Source: Caulobacter flavus (GTDB taxonomy: Bacteria; Pseudomonadota; Alphaproteobacteria; Caulobacterales; Caulobacteraceae). Taken from it: a DNA stretch of 64,000 nt. Positions 48,236 to 55,153 of the stretch are shown piece after piece. The DNA lies in contig NZ_CP026100.1 of NCBI RefSeq assembly GCF_003722335.1, positions 1,834,001 to 1,898,000 of the forward strand, given 5' to 3'. Each line of letters begins with the position of its first letter. Position 1 is the first letter of the stretch. Position numbers and translations under genes: made by a program. The notes beneath the pieces were generated by a model. That model was not told where the DNA came from, ran no database searches, and was given only the letters and a program-made list of their open reading frames with translations.

Positions 48236-48961
48236 CTAGCCCGCGTTCACCCGCGTGCGCTTCTTGAGGAACATCGCCGCGTCGGCCTCGGCCAGCGAGA
48301 CTTCCGGCTCGGCGCCGGCCTCGATCTCGCGCACGCCGAACGAGACGTGCAGCGGCGCGCTCCATTCGCCGAACTGCACGGGCACGCCGCGGATCGCCGA
48401 GGCCAGGCTCTCGCCCTTCATCTCGGCGGTGGCCTTGTCGGCCTGGACCAGCAGCACGGCGAACTCGTCGCCGCCCATGCGGCCGACGATGTCGCTCTCG
48501 CGCACATTGGCCAGCAGGCGCTCGGCCACGGCCTTCAGCGCCGAGTCCCCGGCGGCGTGGCCGAAGCGGTCGTTGACGGCCTTGAAGTTGTCGAGGTCGA
48601 AGAACACCAGGCTGGCCGGCGAGCCGTAGCGCTGGGCGAAGGCCGAGACGCGGCGCACTTCTCTAAGGAAGGCGCGGCGGTTCAGCACCGGGGCCAGCAC
48701 GTCCATGTCGGCCAGGGTCTCGGCCTCGTTGAGACGGTACTTCAGGCGCGAGACCTCGGTGCGCAGGTCCTCGACCTCCGACATCAGGGTCTGCAGGGCG
48801 GCCTGCACCTTGGGCGTCAGGTCGGCGGGCTCCAGGCCCAGGAACCCGGCCTTGTCGACGGGCACGCTTCCGCGCGGCGCGGCCGAGACGCCGGCGGCGT
48901 CGGCGAGCGCCCGGCGGCGGATCGCGGAGAAGGTTTCGGTGCGGGCGCCTGAGATCTTCAT
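48236..48961 (-). CDS. GGDEF diguanylate cyclase with I-site
   Basis: From the ATG at 48961 the 241-residue soluble protein has a short N-terminal helical part with a coiled coil (about 55-90, LMSEVEDLRTEVSRLKYRLNEAETL) and then a GGDEF domain. The active motif RMGGDEFAV is intact, and the inhibitory RxxD motif is present five residues upstream as RESD. It should make c-di-GMP and be product-inhibited. The coiled coil suggests dimer control of activity. It is in a same-strand pair with CheW, consistent with motility control. Confidence 0.93.
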   Translation of the reverse strand: MKISGARTETFSAIRRRALADAAGVSAAPRGSVPVDKAGFLGLEPADLTPKVQAALQTLMSEVEDLRTEVSRLKYRLNEAETLADMDVLAPVLNRRAFLREVRRVSAFAQRYGSPASLVFFDLDNFKAVNDRFGHAAGDSALKAVAERLLANVRESDIVGRMGGDEFAVLLVQADKATAEMKGESLASAIRGVPVQFGEWSAPLHVSFGVREIEAGAEPEVSLAEADAAMFLKKRTRVNAG

Positions 48962-49211
48962 CGGAGGGCGGCGAATCACTTCTGGTCAAGCTGAATAGGA
49001 AATCTGCGTTTTCTCGTTAACCATGATAATGGCGGTGGTAACCCGGCGCCAATAAGCCGCAGGTGGAGGGGCGGGGCGTCGCAGGCCGAACGGCGGTCGA
49101 AAACGTCCGAGAACGGGCTTTGGCCCAGGGAGACGACCCGCTATAAGGCGCGCGATTCAAGGCGCCGCCCCAGGCGCCCTGGCATACTCTCTATCGTTCG
49201 AGGAAGACGCG

Positions 49212-49703
49212 ATGACCACGTCCGCGCCGCCTGTCGCCATCGTCATGGGCAGCCGCTCCGACTGGCCGACGATGAAGAAGGCGGCCGACGCCCTCGACGA
49301 ACTGGGCGTCGCCTACGAGGCCAAGGTCGTCTCGGCCCACCGCACGCCCCAGCGCCTCGTCGAATTCGCCACCGGCGCCAAGGCGGCCGGCCATCAGGTG
49401 ATCATCGCCGGCGCCGGCGGCGCGGCGCACCTTCCGGGCATGGTCGCCTCGATGACGCCGCTGCCCGTGCTGGGCGTGCCGGTGCAGTCCAAGGCCCTCA
49501 GCGGCCTCGATTCCCTGCTGTCGATCGTGCAGATGCCGGGCGGCATCCCCGTGGCGACCCTGGCCATCGGCGAGGCGGGCGCCAGGAACGCCGGCCTGCT
49601 GGCCGCCCAGATCCTGTCCCTGGCCGACCCGGCCCTGGCCAGCCGCCTGGACGCCCAGCGCGCGGCCCAGACCGACGGCGTCGCCGAAAGTGTCGAGGAC
49701 TAA
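49212..49703 (+). CDS. purE: N5-carboxyaminoimidazole ribonucleotide mutase
   Basis: The 163-residue class I PurE has the [23 protein letters not shown] start, SAHRTPQRL (catalytic His) and [11 protein letters not shown] blocks, and moves the carboxy group of N5-CAIR to give CAIR. It is 4 bp upstream of purK and surely co-transcribed. Confidence 0.97.
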   Translation: MTTSAPPVAIVMGSRSDWPTMKKAADALDELGVAYEAKVVSAHRTPQRLVEFATGAKAAGHQVIIAGAGGAAHLPGMVASMTPLPVLGVPVQSKALSGLDSLLSIVQMPGGIPVATLAIGEAGARNAGLLAAQILSLADPALASRLDAQRAAQTDGVAESVED

Positions 49704-49707
49704 GACC

Positions 49708-50802
49708 ATGACCGCCTCTCCGGCTCTTCCTCTGCCCCCCGGCTCCACCCTCGGGATCCTCGGCGGCGGGCAACTGGGCCGGATGCTGGCCCAGGCCGCC
49801 TCGCGCCTGGGCTTCGACGTGGTGATCCTCGATCCCGAGGAGAACAGCCCGGCCGGCCGCGTCGCCGCCCGCCAGATCGTCGGCGCCTATGACGACCGCT
49901 GGGCGCTTAAGCGCCTGGCCGAGGCCTGCCACGTCGTCACCTACGAGTTCGAGAACGTGCCGGCCGACACCGTGGCCGAGCTGACGGCCCTGGGCTGCGA
50001 GGTCGCGCCGGGCGCGGCCGCCCTGGCCGCCGCCCAGGACCGCGTGGTCGAAAAGACCTTCCTGGCCGAGATCGGCGTGCCCACCGTGGCCTTCGCCCCA
50101 GTCGACGACGAGGAGAGCCTGCTGGCCGCCGTCGCCAGGATCGGCGCGCCCAGCCTCTTGAAGACCCGCCGCGAGGGCTATGACGGCAAGGGCCAGGCCT
50201 GGATCCAGCGTCCGGCCGACGCCGTCGCCGCCTTCGAGAAGATCGGCCGCCAGCCGGCCATCCTCGAGGCCCCGGCCGATTTCGGCCGCGAGCTGTCGGT
50301 GATCGCCGCGCGCGGCCGCAACGGCGAGATCGTCTGCTATCCGCTGTCGGACAACCACCACGAGGGCGGCGTCCTGCGCCGCACGATCGCGCCGGCCAAG
50401 GCTGCGCCCGCCGAGCGCGACCAGGCCGAGGCCATCGCCGCCAAGATCCTCACCGCGCTCGACTATGTAGGCGTGATCGGGGTGGAGCTGTTCGAGCTGG
50501 CCGGCGGCAAGCTGCTGGTCAACGAGTTCGCCCCCCGCGTCCACAACACCGGCCACTGGACCCAGGACGGCTGCGAGGTCGACCAGTTCGAGCAGCACAT
50601 CCGCGCCGTCGCCGGCTGGCCGCTGGGCCCCACCGCCGCCCTGGCCCGGGTCGAGATGACCAACCTGCTGGGCCCCGAGGTCGACGCCTGGAAGAAGCTG
50701 GCCGCCGAGCCCGAGACCCGCATCCACCTCTACGGCAAGGGCGAGGCCCGCCCCGGCCGCAAGATGGGCCACGTCAACCGCCTGCGGCCGCTGGAGGGCT
50801 GA
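49708..50802 (+). CDS. purK: N5-carboxyaminoimidazole ribonucleotide synthase
   Basis: The 364-residue ATP-grasp enzyme carboxylates AIR to N5-CAIR using ATP and bicarbonate. GILGGGQLGRMLAQAA opens the N-terminal Rossmann-like domain, LLKTRREGYDGKGQ is the ATP-grasp lysine region and NEFAPRVHNTGHWTQDGC is the conserved metal/product site. The start was set at the ATG at 49708; a GTG at 49690 would overlap purE. The racemase gene begins 2 bp after its stop. Confidence 0.97.
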   Translation: MTASPALPLPPGSTLGILGGGQLGRMLAQAASRLGFDVVILDPEENSPAGRVAARQIVGAYDDRWALKRLAEACHVVTYEFENVPADTVAELTALGCEVAPGAAALAAAQDRVVEKTFLAEIGVPTVAFAPVDDEESLLAAVARIGAPSLLKTRREGYDGKGQAWIQRPADAVAAFEKIGRQPAILEAPADFGRELSVIAARGRNGEIVCYPLSDNHHEGGVLRRTIAPAKAAPAERDQAEAIAAKILTALDYVGVIGVELFELAGGKLLVNEFAPRVHNTGHWTQDGCEVDQFEQHIRAVAGWPLGPTAALARVEMTNLLGPEVDAWKKLAAEPETRIHLYGKGEARPGRKMGHVNRLRPLEG

Positions 50803-50804
50803 GC

Positions 50805-51506
50805 GTGGGCGGTCAGGCTGCCATCGGCTTGATCGGCGGCATGAGCTGGGAAAGCTCGGCGCATTACTATCGGCTGATCAATGAGGCGGTGCGCGAACGG
50901 CGCGGCCCGACCGCGTCGGCGCAATGCCTGATGTGGTCGTTCGACTTTTCCGAAATCGAGGCCCTGCAGCACGCCGGCCGCTGGGACGAACTGGCTGACC
51001 GCCTGGCGCAGGCCGGCAAGGCGCTGGAGCGGGCAGGGGCCGATTTCCTCGTGCTGTGCACCAACACCATGCATCGCCTGGCCGGCGAGCTGCAGGCGGC
51101 CGTCGACCTGCCGCTGCTGCACATCGCCGATCCCACCGGCGCGGCGATCCAGGCCGCCGGACTGCGCAAGGTGGGCCTGCTGGGCACGGCCTTCACCATG
51201 GAGCACGCCTTCTATCGCGGGCGGCTGGAGGAGCGGTTCGGGCTGGAGGTGCTGGTCCCGGACGCCGGCGACCGCGCCCTGGTTCACCGCGTGATCTACG
51301 AAGAGCTGGTGGCGGGCGTGGTGCGCGAGGAGTCCCGCCAGGCCTACCGCGACGTCATCGCCCGCCTGGCCGCCGCCGGCGCGCAGGGGATCATCCTGGG
51401 CTGCACCGAGATCATGCTGCTGATCGGGCAGGACGACAGCCCCGTGCCGGTGTTCGACACCACGACCCTGCACGCGCTCGCGGCGGCGGATAGGGCGCTG
51501 GGCTAG
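50805..51506 (+). CDS. Aspartate/glutamate-type amino-acid racemase
   Basis: The 233-residue protein has a GTG start directly after purK. It shows the two-cysteine racemase layout: VLCTNTMHR near residue 86 and LGCTEIM near residue 202, plus IGGMSWESSAHYY at the N-terminus. Members interconvert L- and D-aspartate or glutamate without cofactor (RacX/YgeA-like). Its coupling to purEK may simply be a shared transcript. It could supply D-amino acids for peptidoglycan or signalling. Confidence 0.9.
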   Translation: MGGQAAIGLIGGMSWESSAHYYRLINEAVRERRGPTASAQCLMWSFDFSEIEALQHAGRWDELADRLAQAGKALERAGADFLVLCTNTMHRLAGELQAAVDLPLLHIADPTGAAIQAAGLRKVGLLGTAFTMEHAFYRGRLEERFGLEVLVPDAGDRALVHRVIYEELVAGVVREESRQAYRDVIARLAAAGAQGIILGCTEIMLLIGQDDSPVPVFDTTTLHALAAADRALG

Positions 51507-51508
51507 GG

Positions 51509-51711
51509 GAGGACCCCCTCAGTCGCTCCGCGATAGCTCCGCCAGAGGGGGAGCATCTTTCTGGCGCGGCGCCCTTAGATCCTCCCCCTCTGGGGGAGGT
51601 GGCCCGAAGGGCCGGAGGGGGGACGTTTTCAGCTTTCGAGGCGTCGGCCGACTATACAGCCACGCCCCTCTCCGTCGCCTTCGGCGACACCTCTCCCACA
51701 GGGAGAGGATC
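51509..51711. repeat. Palindromic intergenic element, family B
   Basis: Contains the CAGTCGCTCCGCGATAG segment, CCTCCCCCTCTGGGGGAGG, the GGTGGCCCGAAGGGCCGGAG core, an ACGTTTTCAGCTTTCGAGGCG block shared with the 53961 copy, a GTCGCCTTCGGCGAC stem and CTCTCCCACAGGGAGAG. It separates the convergent racemase and COQ9 genes. Confidence 0.85.
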
Positions 51712-51713
51712 TC

Positions 51714-52373
51714 TCAGCTGCGCGCGTACCGCATCTTCGCCAGCGCGCTCAGGAACTCCGCCGCCAGGTTCGGCGCCTTGACCCCCGCCTTCCACTTCTC
51801 GAAGGCCATCACGCCGTCGATGCGGGCGTCCAGGTGCTTGAGAGCCGACTCGCGGCCCGAGGCCAGGTCGACCGCCAGGGTCGAGACCAGGATCCCCGAC
51901 AGGATCGCGCGTTTGGAATAGTGGTTCTCGTCGGTGGCCACGTCGCCGGCCCAGCGCCACAGCTGGTCGGCGCTCTCCCACAATAGAGACAGCGCCAGCG
52001 GCACGTTCGTCGGGAAGGCCAGGAACGCGGCCCAGCGTCGCACGGCCTGGCTGTCGTGGGCGGCCGCGTCGATGCGGGCGATCACGCCCTCGCGGATCTT
52101 CTGACGGATCTTCAGGGCCGCCGGATCCAGCCTGGCCAGCGACTCCATCGCCTTGGCGTCGTGGCGGCGGGCCAGGATGGCGGCCAGGTCGCGCGGCCCT
52201 TGCGGCAGCAGAAGATCGGTTTCCCCGGGCGACAGCTGGGCCGCGGCGGCGGCGGCGCGGACCAGGCTGGCGTTCCAGCCGAGGCGCGGCGCCAGCCGCA
52301 GGGCCTCGTCCAGAACCCGTTGTTCGGCCTTGTCGGCCCAATCCTGCGTTGCTTCGGCGGCGGTCTGGCTCAT
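51714..52373 (-). CDS. COQ9-family ubiquinone biosynthesis protein
   Basis: The 219-residue helical protein begins with a TetR-like helix bundle and has the COQ9 region with AFPTNVPLALSLLWESADQLWRWAGDVATDENHYSKRAILSGILVSTLAVDL. It is a lipid-binding accessory factor thought to present coenzyme Q intermediates to the COQ7 hydroxylase. The ATG at 52373 fits the family start. The divergent rpsU gene lies upstream, so the two share the promoter region. Confidence 0.92.
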   Translation of the reverse strand: MSQTAAEATQDWADKAEQRVLDEALRLAPRLGWNASLVRAAAAAAQLSPGETDLLLPQGPRDLAAILARRHDAKAMESLARLDPAALKIRQKIREGVIARIDAAAHDSQAVRRWAAFLAFPTNVPLALSLLWESADQLWRWAGDVATDENHYSKRAILSGILVSTLAVDLASGRESALKHLDARIDGVMAFEKWKAGVKAPNLAAEFLSALAKMRYARS

Positions 52374-52555
52374 GAATCCGAGTCTACACCGGTGTTTAGC
52401 GCTCGTCGCGCATGGACACGCGCCCTTCGCTCTGCTATCTGCCGCCCCTCGTCGCCCGGAAGCACCCCTTCCAGGGCGTAAGGTTTTTATTCGCCCGCCC
52501 GGCCCCTCAAGAGGGACTTGGGAAATTGGTCGGGCCGTCGAATGGAGAGTCACCC

Positions 52556-52789
52556 CTGGTCCAGATTTTCGTCCGCGACAACAACGTCGATCAAGCCCTG
52601 AAGGCCCTCAAGAAGAAGATGCAGCGCGAAGGCTCGTTCCGCGAGATGAAGCGCCACGTCCACTACGAAAAGCCCTCGGAAAAGCGCGCCCGTCAAAAGG
52701 CCGAAGCCGTCCGTCGCGCCCGCAAGCTGGCCCGCAAGCGCGCTCAGCGCGAAGGCCTGCTGCCGATGCCGAAGAAGGCTTCGCGTTAA
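52556..52789 (+). CDS. rpsU: 30S ribosomal protein S21, apparent CTG start
   Basis: The family start is [20 protein letters not shown]. Here the codon before GTC-CAG-ATT is CTG (52556), with GGAGAG six bases upstream, and no ATG or GTG is in frame near it. The nearest in-frame alternative is a TTG at 52526 that would add ten residues ([10 protein letters not shown]) not expected in S21. The 77-residue protein has the Arg/Lys-rich C-terminus of alphaproteobacterial S21. A terminator follows 60 bp downstream. Confidence 0.93.
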   Translation: MVQIFVRDNNVDQALKALKKKMQREGSFREMKRHVHYEKPSEKRARQKAEAVRRARKLARKRAQREGLLPMPKKASR

Positions 52790-52849
52790 GAGCGCCGTCG
52801 AGGCGCGGATCTTCGCGCCTCCGCGTTCAACGCACCCGAAAACAGACGA

Positions 52850-52884
52850 AACCCGCGCCGGGCGACCGGCGCGGGTTTTGTTTT
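52850..52884 (+). terminator. Rho-independent terminator after rpsU
   Basis: A perfect 11-bp stem ACCCGCGCCGG/CCGGCGCGGGT with a GCGA loop, followed by TTTGTTTT. Confidence 0.92.
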
Positions 52885-52962
52885 GCCGTCTGCACGGAAA
52901 GTCCTCTCGACGGACCGGCGGACCTCGCCTAGGTTCGCCTCTGGAACAAGAGGGGAACGCAC

Positions 52963-53160
52963 GTGCGGCGAGCCTGGCTTCTGGGAATGCTCTGCGCGAC
53001 GGGTCTCGTCGGCGTCCTCGTCTGGCCAAAGGTCGACCGCTGGCTCGACGTCGACGTCTGCCTGGACGGCGGCGGGGTCTATATCCACGACCAGGGCCGG
53101 TGCTCCCACGACCAGGCTGAAATCGACGCCTACAAGAAGAGAAAGGCCGCAGCGCCATGA
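52963..53160 (+). CDS. Small membrane-anchored or secreted hypothetical (65 aa)
   Basis: A GTG at 52963 is preceded by AGGGG. The protein has an N-terminal hydrophobic segment (residues 4-20) that is a signal anchor or signal peptide, then a short mature part with two cysteines (DVDVCLDGGGVYIHDQGRCSH). The stop overlaps the start of the DUF72 gene by 4 bp (ATGA), so the genes are coupled. No family recognised. Confidence 0.75.
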   Translation: MRRAWLLGMLCATGLVGVLVWPKVDRWLDVDVCLDGGGVYIHDQGRCSHDQAEIDAYKKRKAAAP

Positions 53161-53954
53161 CTGGACGGATTCGCATCGGCATCGGCGGCTGGACCTTCGA
53201 GCCGTGGCGCGGCCACTTCTATCCCTCCGACCTGAAGCAGAAGGAGGAGCTGGCCTATGCCAGCCGCCAGCTGACGGCGATCGAGATCAACGGCACCTAC
53301 TATTCCAGCTTCAAGCCCGACAGCTGGCGCAAGTGGCGCGACGAGACGCCCGACGACTTCGTGTTCGCGGTGAAGGCCTCGCGCTTCACCACCAATCGCA
53401 AGGTGCTGGCCGAGGGGGGCGAGTCGGTCGGCAAGTTCCTCGACCAGGGCTTGACGGAGCTTGGCGAGAAGCTGGGCCCCATCCTCTGGCAGTTCATGCC
53501 GACCAAGAAGTTCGACGAGGCCGATTTCGGCGCGTTCCTGGCCCTGCTGCCCAAGGAGAAGGACGGGCTGCGCCTGCGCCACGCCGTCGAGGTGCGCAAC
53601 GACACCTTCATGACCCCGGCCTTCCCGGCGCTGCTGCGCGAGCACGGCGTGGCCGGCGTCTACGCCAAGCACTTCGACTATCCGGAGTTCGCCGACGAGG
53701 CCGCCGACTTCGTCTATGCCCGCCTGCAGACGGGGTCCGACACGGTGGCCACCGCCTATCCCGAGGCCGAGCTCGACGCCTGGGCCGACCGCCTGAAGAC
53801 CTGGTCGCGCGGCGAGCGCCCCGGCGACCTGCCGCGCATCGACAAGGCCTCGGCCCCGGCGGCCGCCAAGCGCGACGTCTTCGCCTTCATCATCCACGAG
53901 GGCAAGGTCAACGCGCCGCATGGGGCGATGGCGCTGATCGAGAAGGTGAAGTAG
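53157..53954 (+). CDS. DUF72-domain protein
   Basis: The 265-residue protein matches DUF72 (YecE-like TIM-barrel) by RIGIGGWTFEPWRGHFYPSDLKQKEELAYASRQLTAIEINGTYYSSFKPDSWRKWRDETPDDFVFAVKASRFTTN spread over its first 80 residues (no single block quoted is diagnostic alone), with DFVYARLQ late in the chain. Its enzymatic role is unknown. It starts inside the end of the small anchored-protein gene. Confidence 0.92.
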   Translation: MTGRIRIGIGGWTFEPWRGHFYPSDLKQKEELAYASRQLTAIEINGTYYSSFKPDSWRKWRDETPDDFVFAVKASRFTTNRKVLAEGGESVGKFLDQGLTELGEKLGPILWQFMPTKKFDEADFGAFLALLPKEKDGLRLRHAVEVRNDTFMTPAFPALLREHGVAGVYAKHFDYPEFADEAADFVYARLQTGSDTVATAYPEAELDAWADRLKTWSRGERPGDLPRIDKASAPAAAKRDVFAFIIHEGKVNAPHGAMALIEKVK

Positions 53955-53960
53955 CCGCCC

Positions 53961-54124
53961 GCGGCGGCCCCTCGGTCGCTCCGCGAAATAGATCCTCCCC
54001 CTCTGGGGGAGGTGGCCCGAAGGGCCGGAGGGGGGACGTTTTCAGCTTTCGAGGCGTTGGAAGGTTCGCGCCAGTTCCCCCCACCGATCGCTGCGCGATC
54101 GCCTCCCCCACGGGGGGAGGTTCC
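53961..54124. repeat. Palindromic intergenic element, family B
   Basis: Has CCTCCCCCTCTGGGGGAGG, GGTGGCCCGAAGGGCCGGAG, the ACGTTTTCAGCTTTCGAGGCG block identical to that at 51509, a CGATCGCTGCGCGATCG stem and CTCCCCCACGGGGGGAG. It lies between the convergent DUF72 and TPR genes. Confidence 0.85.
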
Positions 54125-54130
54125 TGAAAG

Positions 54131-54871
54131 CTAGCCCGCAGCCGCGGCCGCCGCCAAGTCCCGCCACGGACGCGCCTCGCGGCGGAAGCGCGGGTGCGTC
54201 TTGGCCAGGCGCTTGTCCAGTTCGGCGAGGGCCTCGCGGGCCTCGGCCTTGCGGCCGGTCTCGCCCAGGAAGACGGCGTAGCGGGCCATGCCCTCGAAGC
54301 CGGGCAGGTGGGCGGCGGCCCAGCGCAGCGAGACGTCGGCCTCTTCGTTGCGGCCCAGGGCTGCCTGGGCGCGGCCGAGCGCCAGAGCGGTCTGCGGCGT
54401 ACGGCTTTTCTCGCCCTGCTCGCCCAGCGCTTCCAGCAGCGGCAGGGCCTGCGCCGCGCGGCCAAGCTCGATCAGGCTGTTGGCGCGCGCCAGCATCAGG
54501 GCCGGATCGTCGGCGTAATGGCCCTGCAGGGCCTGGGCGTAGATGCGCTCGGCCTCCTCGTGCTTGCCAAGACCGGTGGCGGCGGCGGCCAGGCGCGACA
54601 GGTTGGTCACGGTCGGCGCGTCCTCGGCGTCGCGGCTGGCCTCGCGGTACTCGCGCTGCGGGTCCAGCGCCTGGCGGGCGGCGGCCTTCATCTGCTGGGC
54701 CTTGCCGCCCCTCAGGAACTCCGGCGCGACGATGGCCAGCAGATAGACGATCCCGCCCAGCGGCTGGAAGGCCAGGATGATGAACAGCCAGTACATCGCC
54801 TGCCCCGAGCGCACCACGTGGACGCAGAGGGCGATCGAGAAGATCAGCGACAGGCCGAGGGCGGGGATCAT
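54131..54871 (-). CDS. TPR-repeat inner-membrane protein (246 aa)
   Basis: Two N-terminal membrane helices (about residues 5-20 and 26-48, with YWLFIILAFQPLGGIVYLLAIV) precede a cytoplasmic or periplasmic TPR array (about 85-225; LGKHEEAERIYAQALQGHYADDPALMLARANSLIELGRAAQALPLLEAL and later copies). The PLD-nuclease-N-like start (small two-helix region) is common in regulators of the cell envelope. Partners are unknown. It is convergent with DUF72. Confidence 0.85.
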   Translation of the reverse strand: MIPALGLSLIFSIALCVHVVRSGQAMYWLFIILAFQPLGGIVYLLAIVAPEFLRGGKAQQMKAAARQALDPQREYREASRDAEDAPTVTNLSRLAAAATGLGKHEEAERIYAQALQGHYADDPALMLARANSLIELGRAAQALPLLEALGEQGEKSRTPQTALALGRAQAALGRNEEADVSLRWAAAHLPGFEGMARYAVFLGETGRKAEAREALAELDKRLAKTHPRFRREARPWRDLAAAAAAG

Positions 54872-55027
54872 CGAAAGGGTCTCCAGGAGGTCCCGGCTAT
54901 GTGTGGCCCGAAGGCCTGGGCGTCAATCGCCCAGCCGCCGCAAGGTCGAGGTTTGACCGCCCCTTCCACGCGCCCCGCGCGACGCCGCCTCTTGCGCGTC
55001 AAGTCTGTGTCTGTCTAATGTCGTTAT

Positions 55028-55061
55028 ATTGCGAGACCGCAATCCACAATGTGGGAATTGT
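55028..55061. promoter_or_regulatory. Nested palindromes upstream of TonB receptor/GH9 genes
   Basis: ATTGCG-N4-CGCAAT at 55028-55043 is directly followed by CCACA-A-TGTGG at 55044-55054 and ACAAT-N6-ATTGT at 55046-55061. The cluster lies about 95-125 bp upstream of the receptor ATG. It could be one or two operators. Confidence 0.5.
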
Positions 55062-55153
55062 CTCCCGATGAACATAAGCAGACCGGGAAAACCGGCGCTT
55101 GGGTTGGAAACATAAGGGCGGGTCCAGCGAGGCGCCGCCGTCAGGAGGGACCT

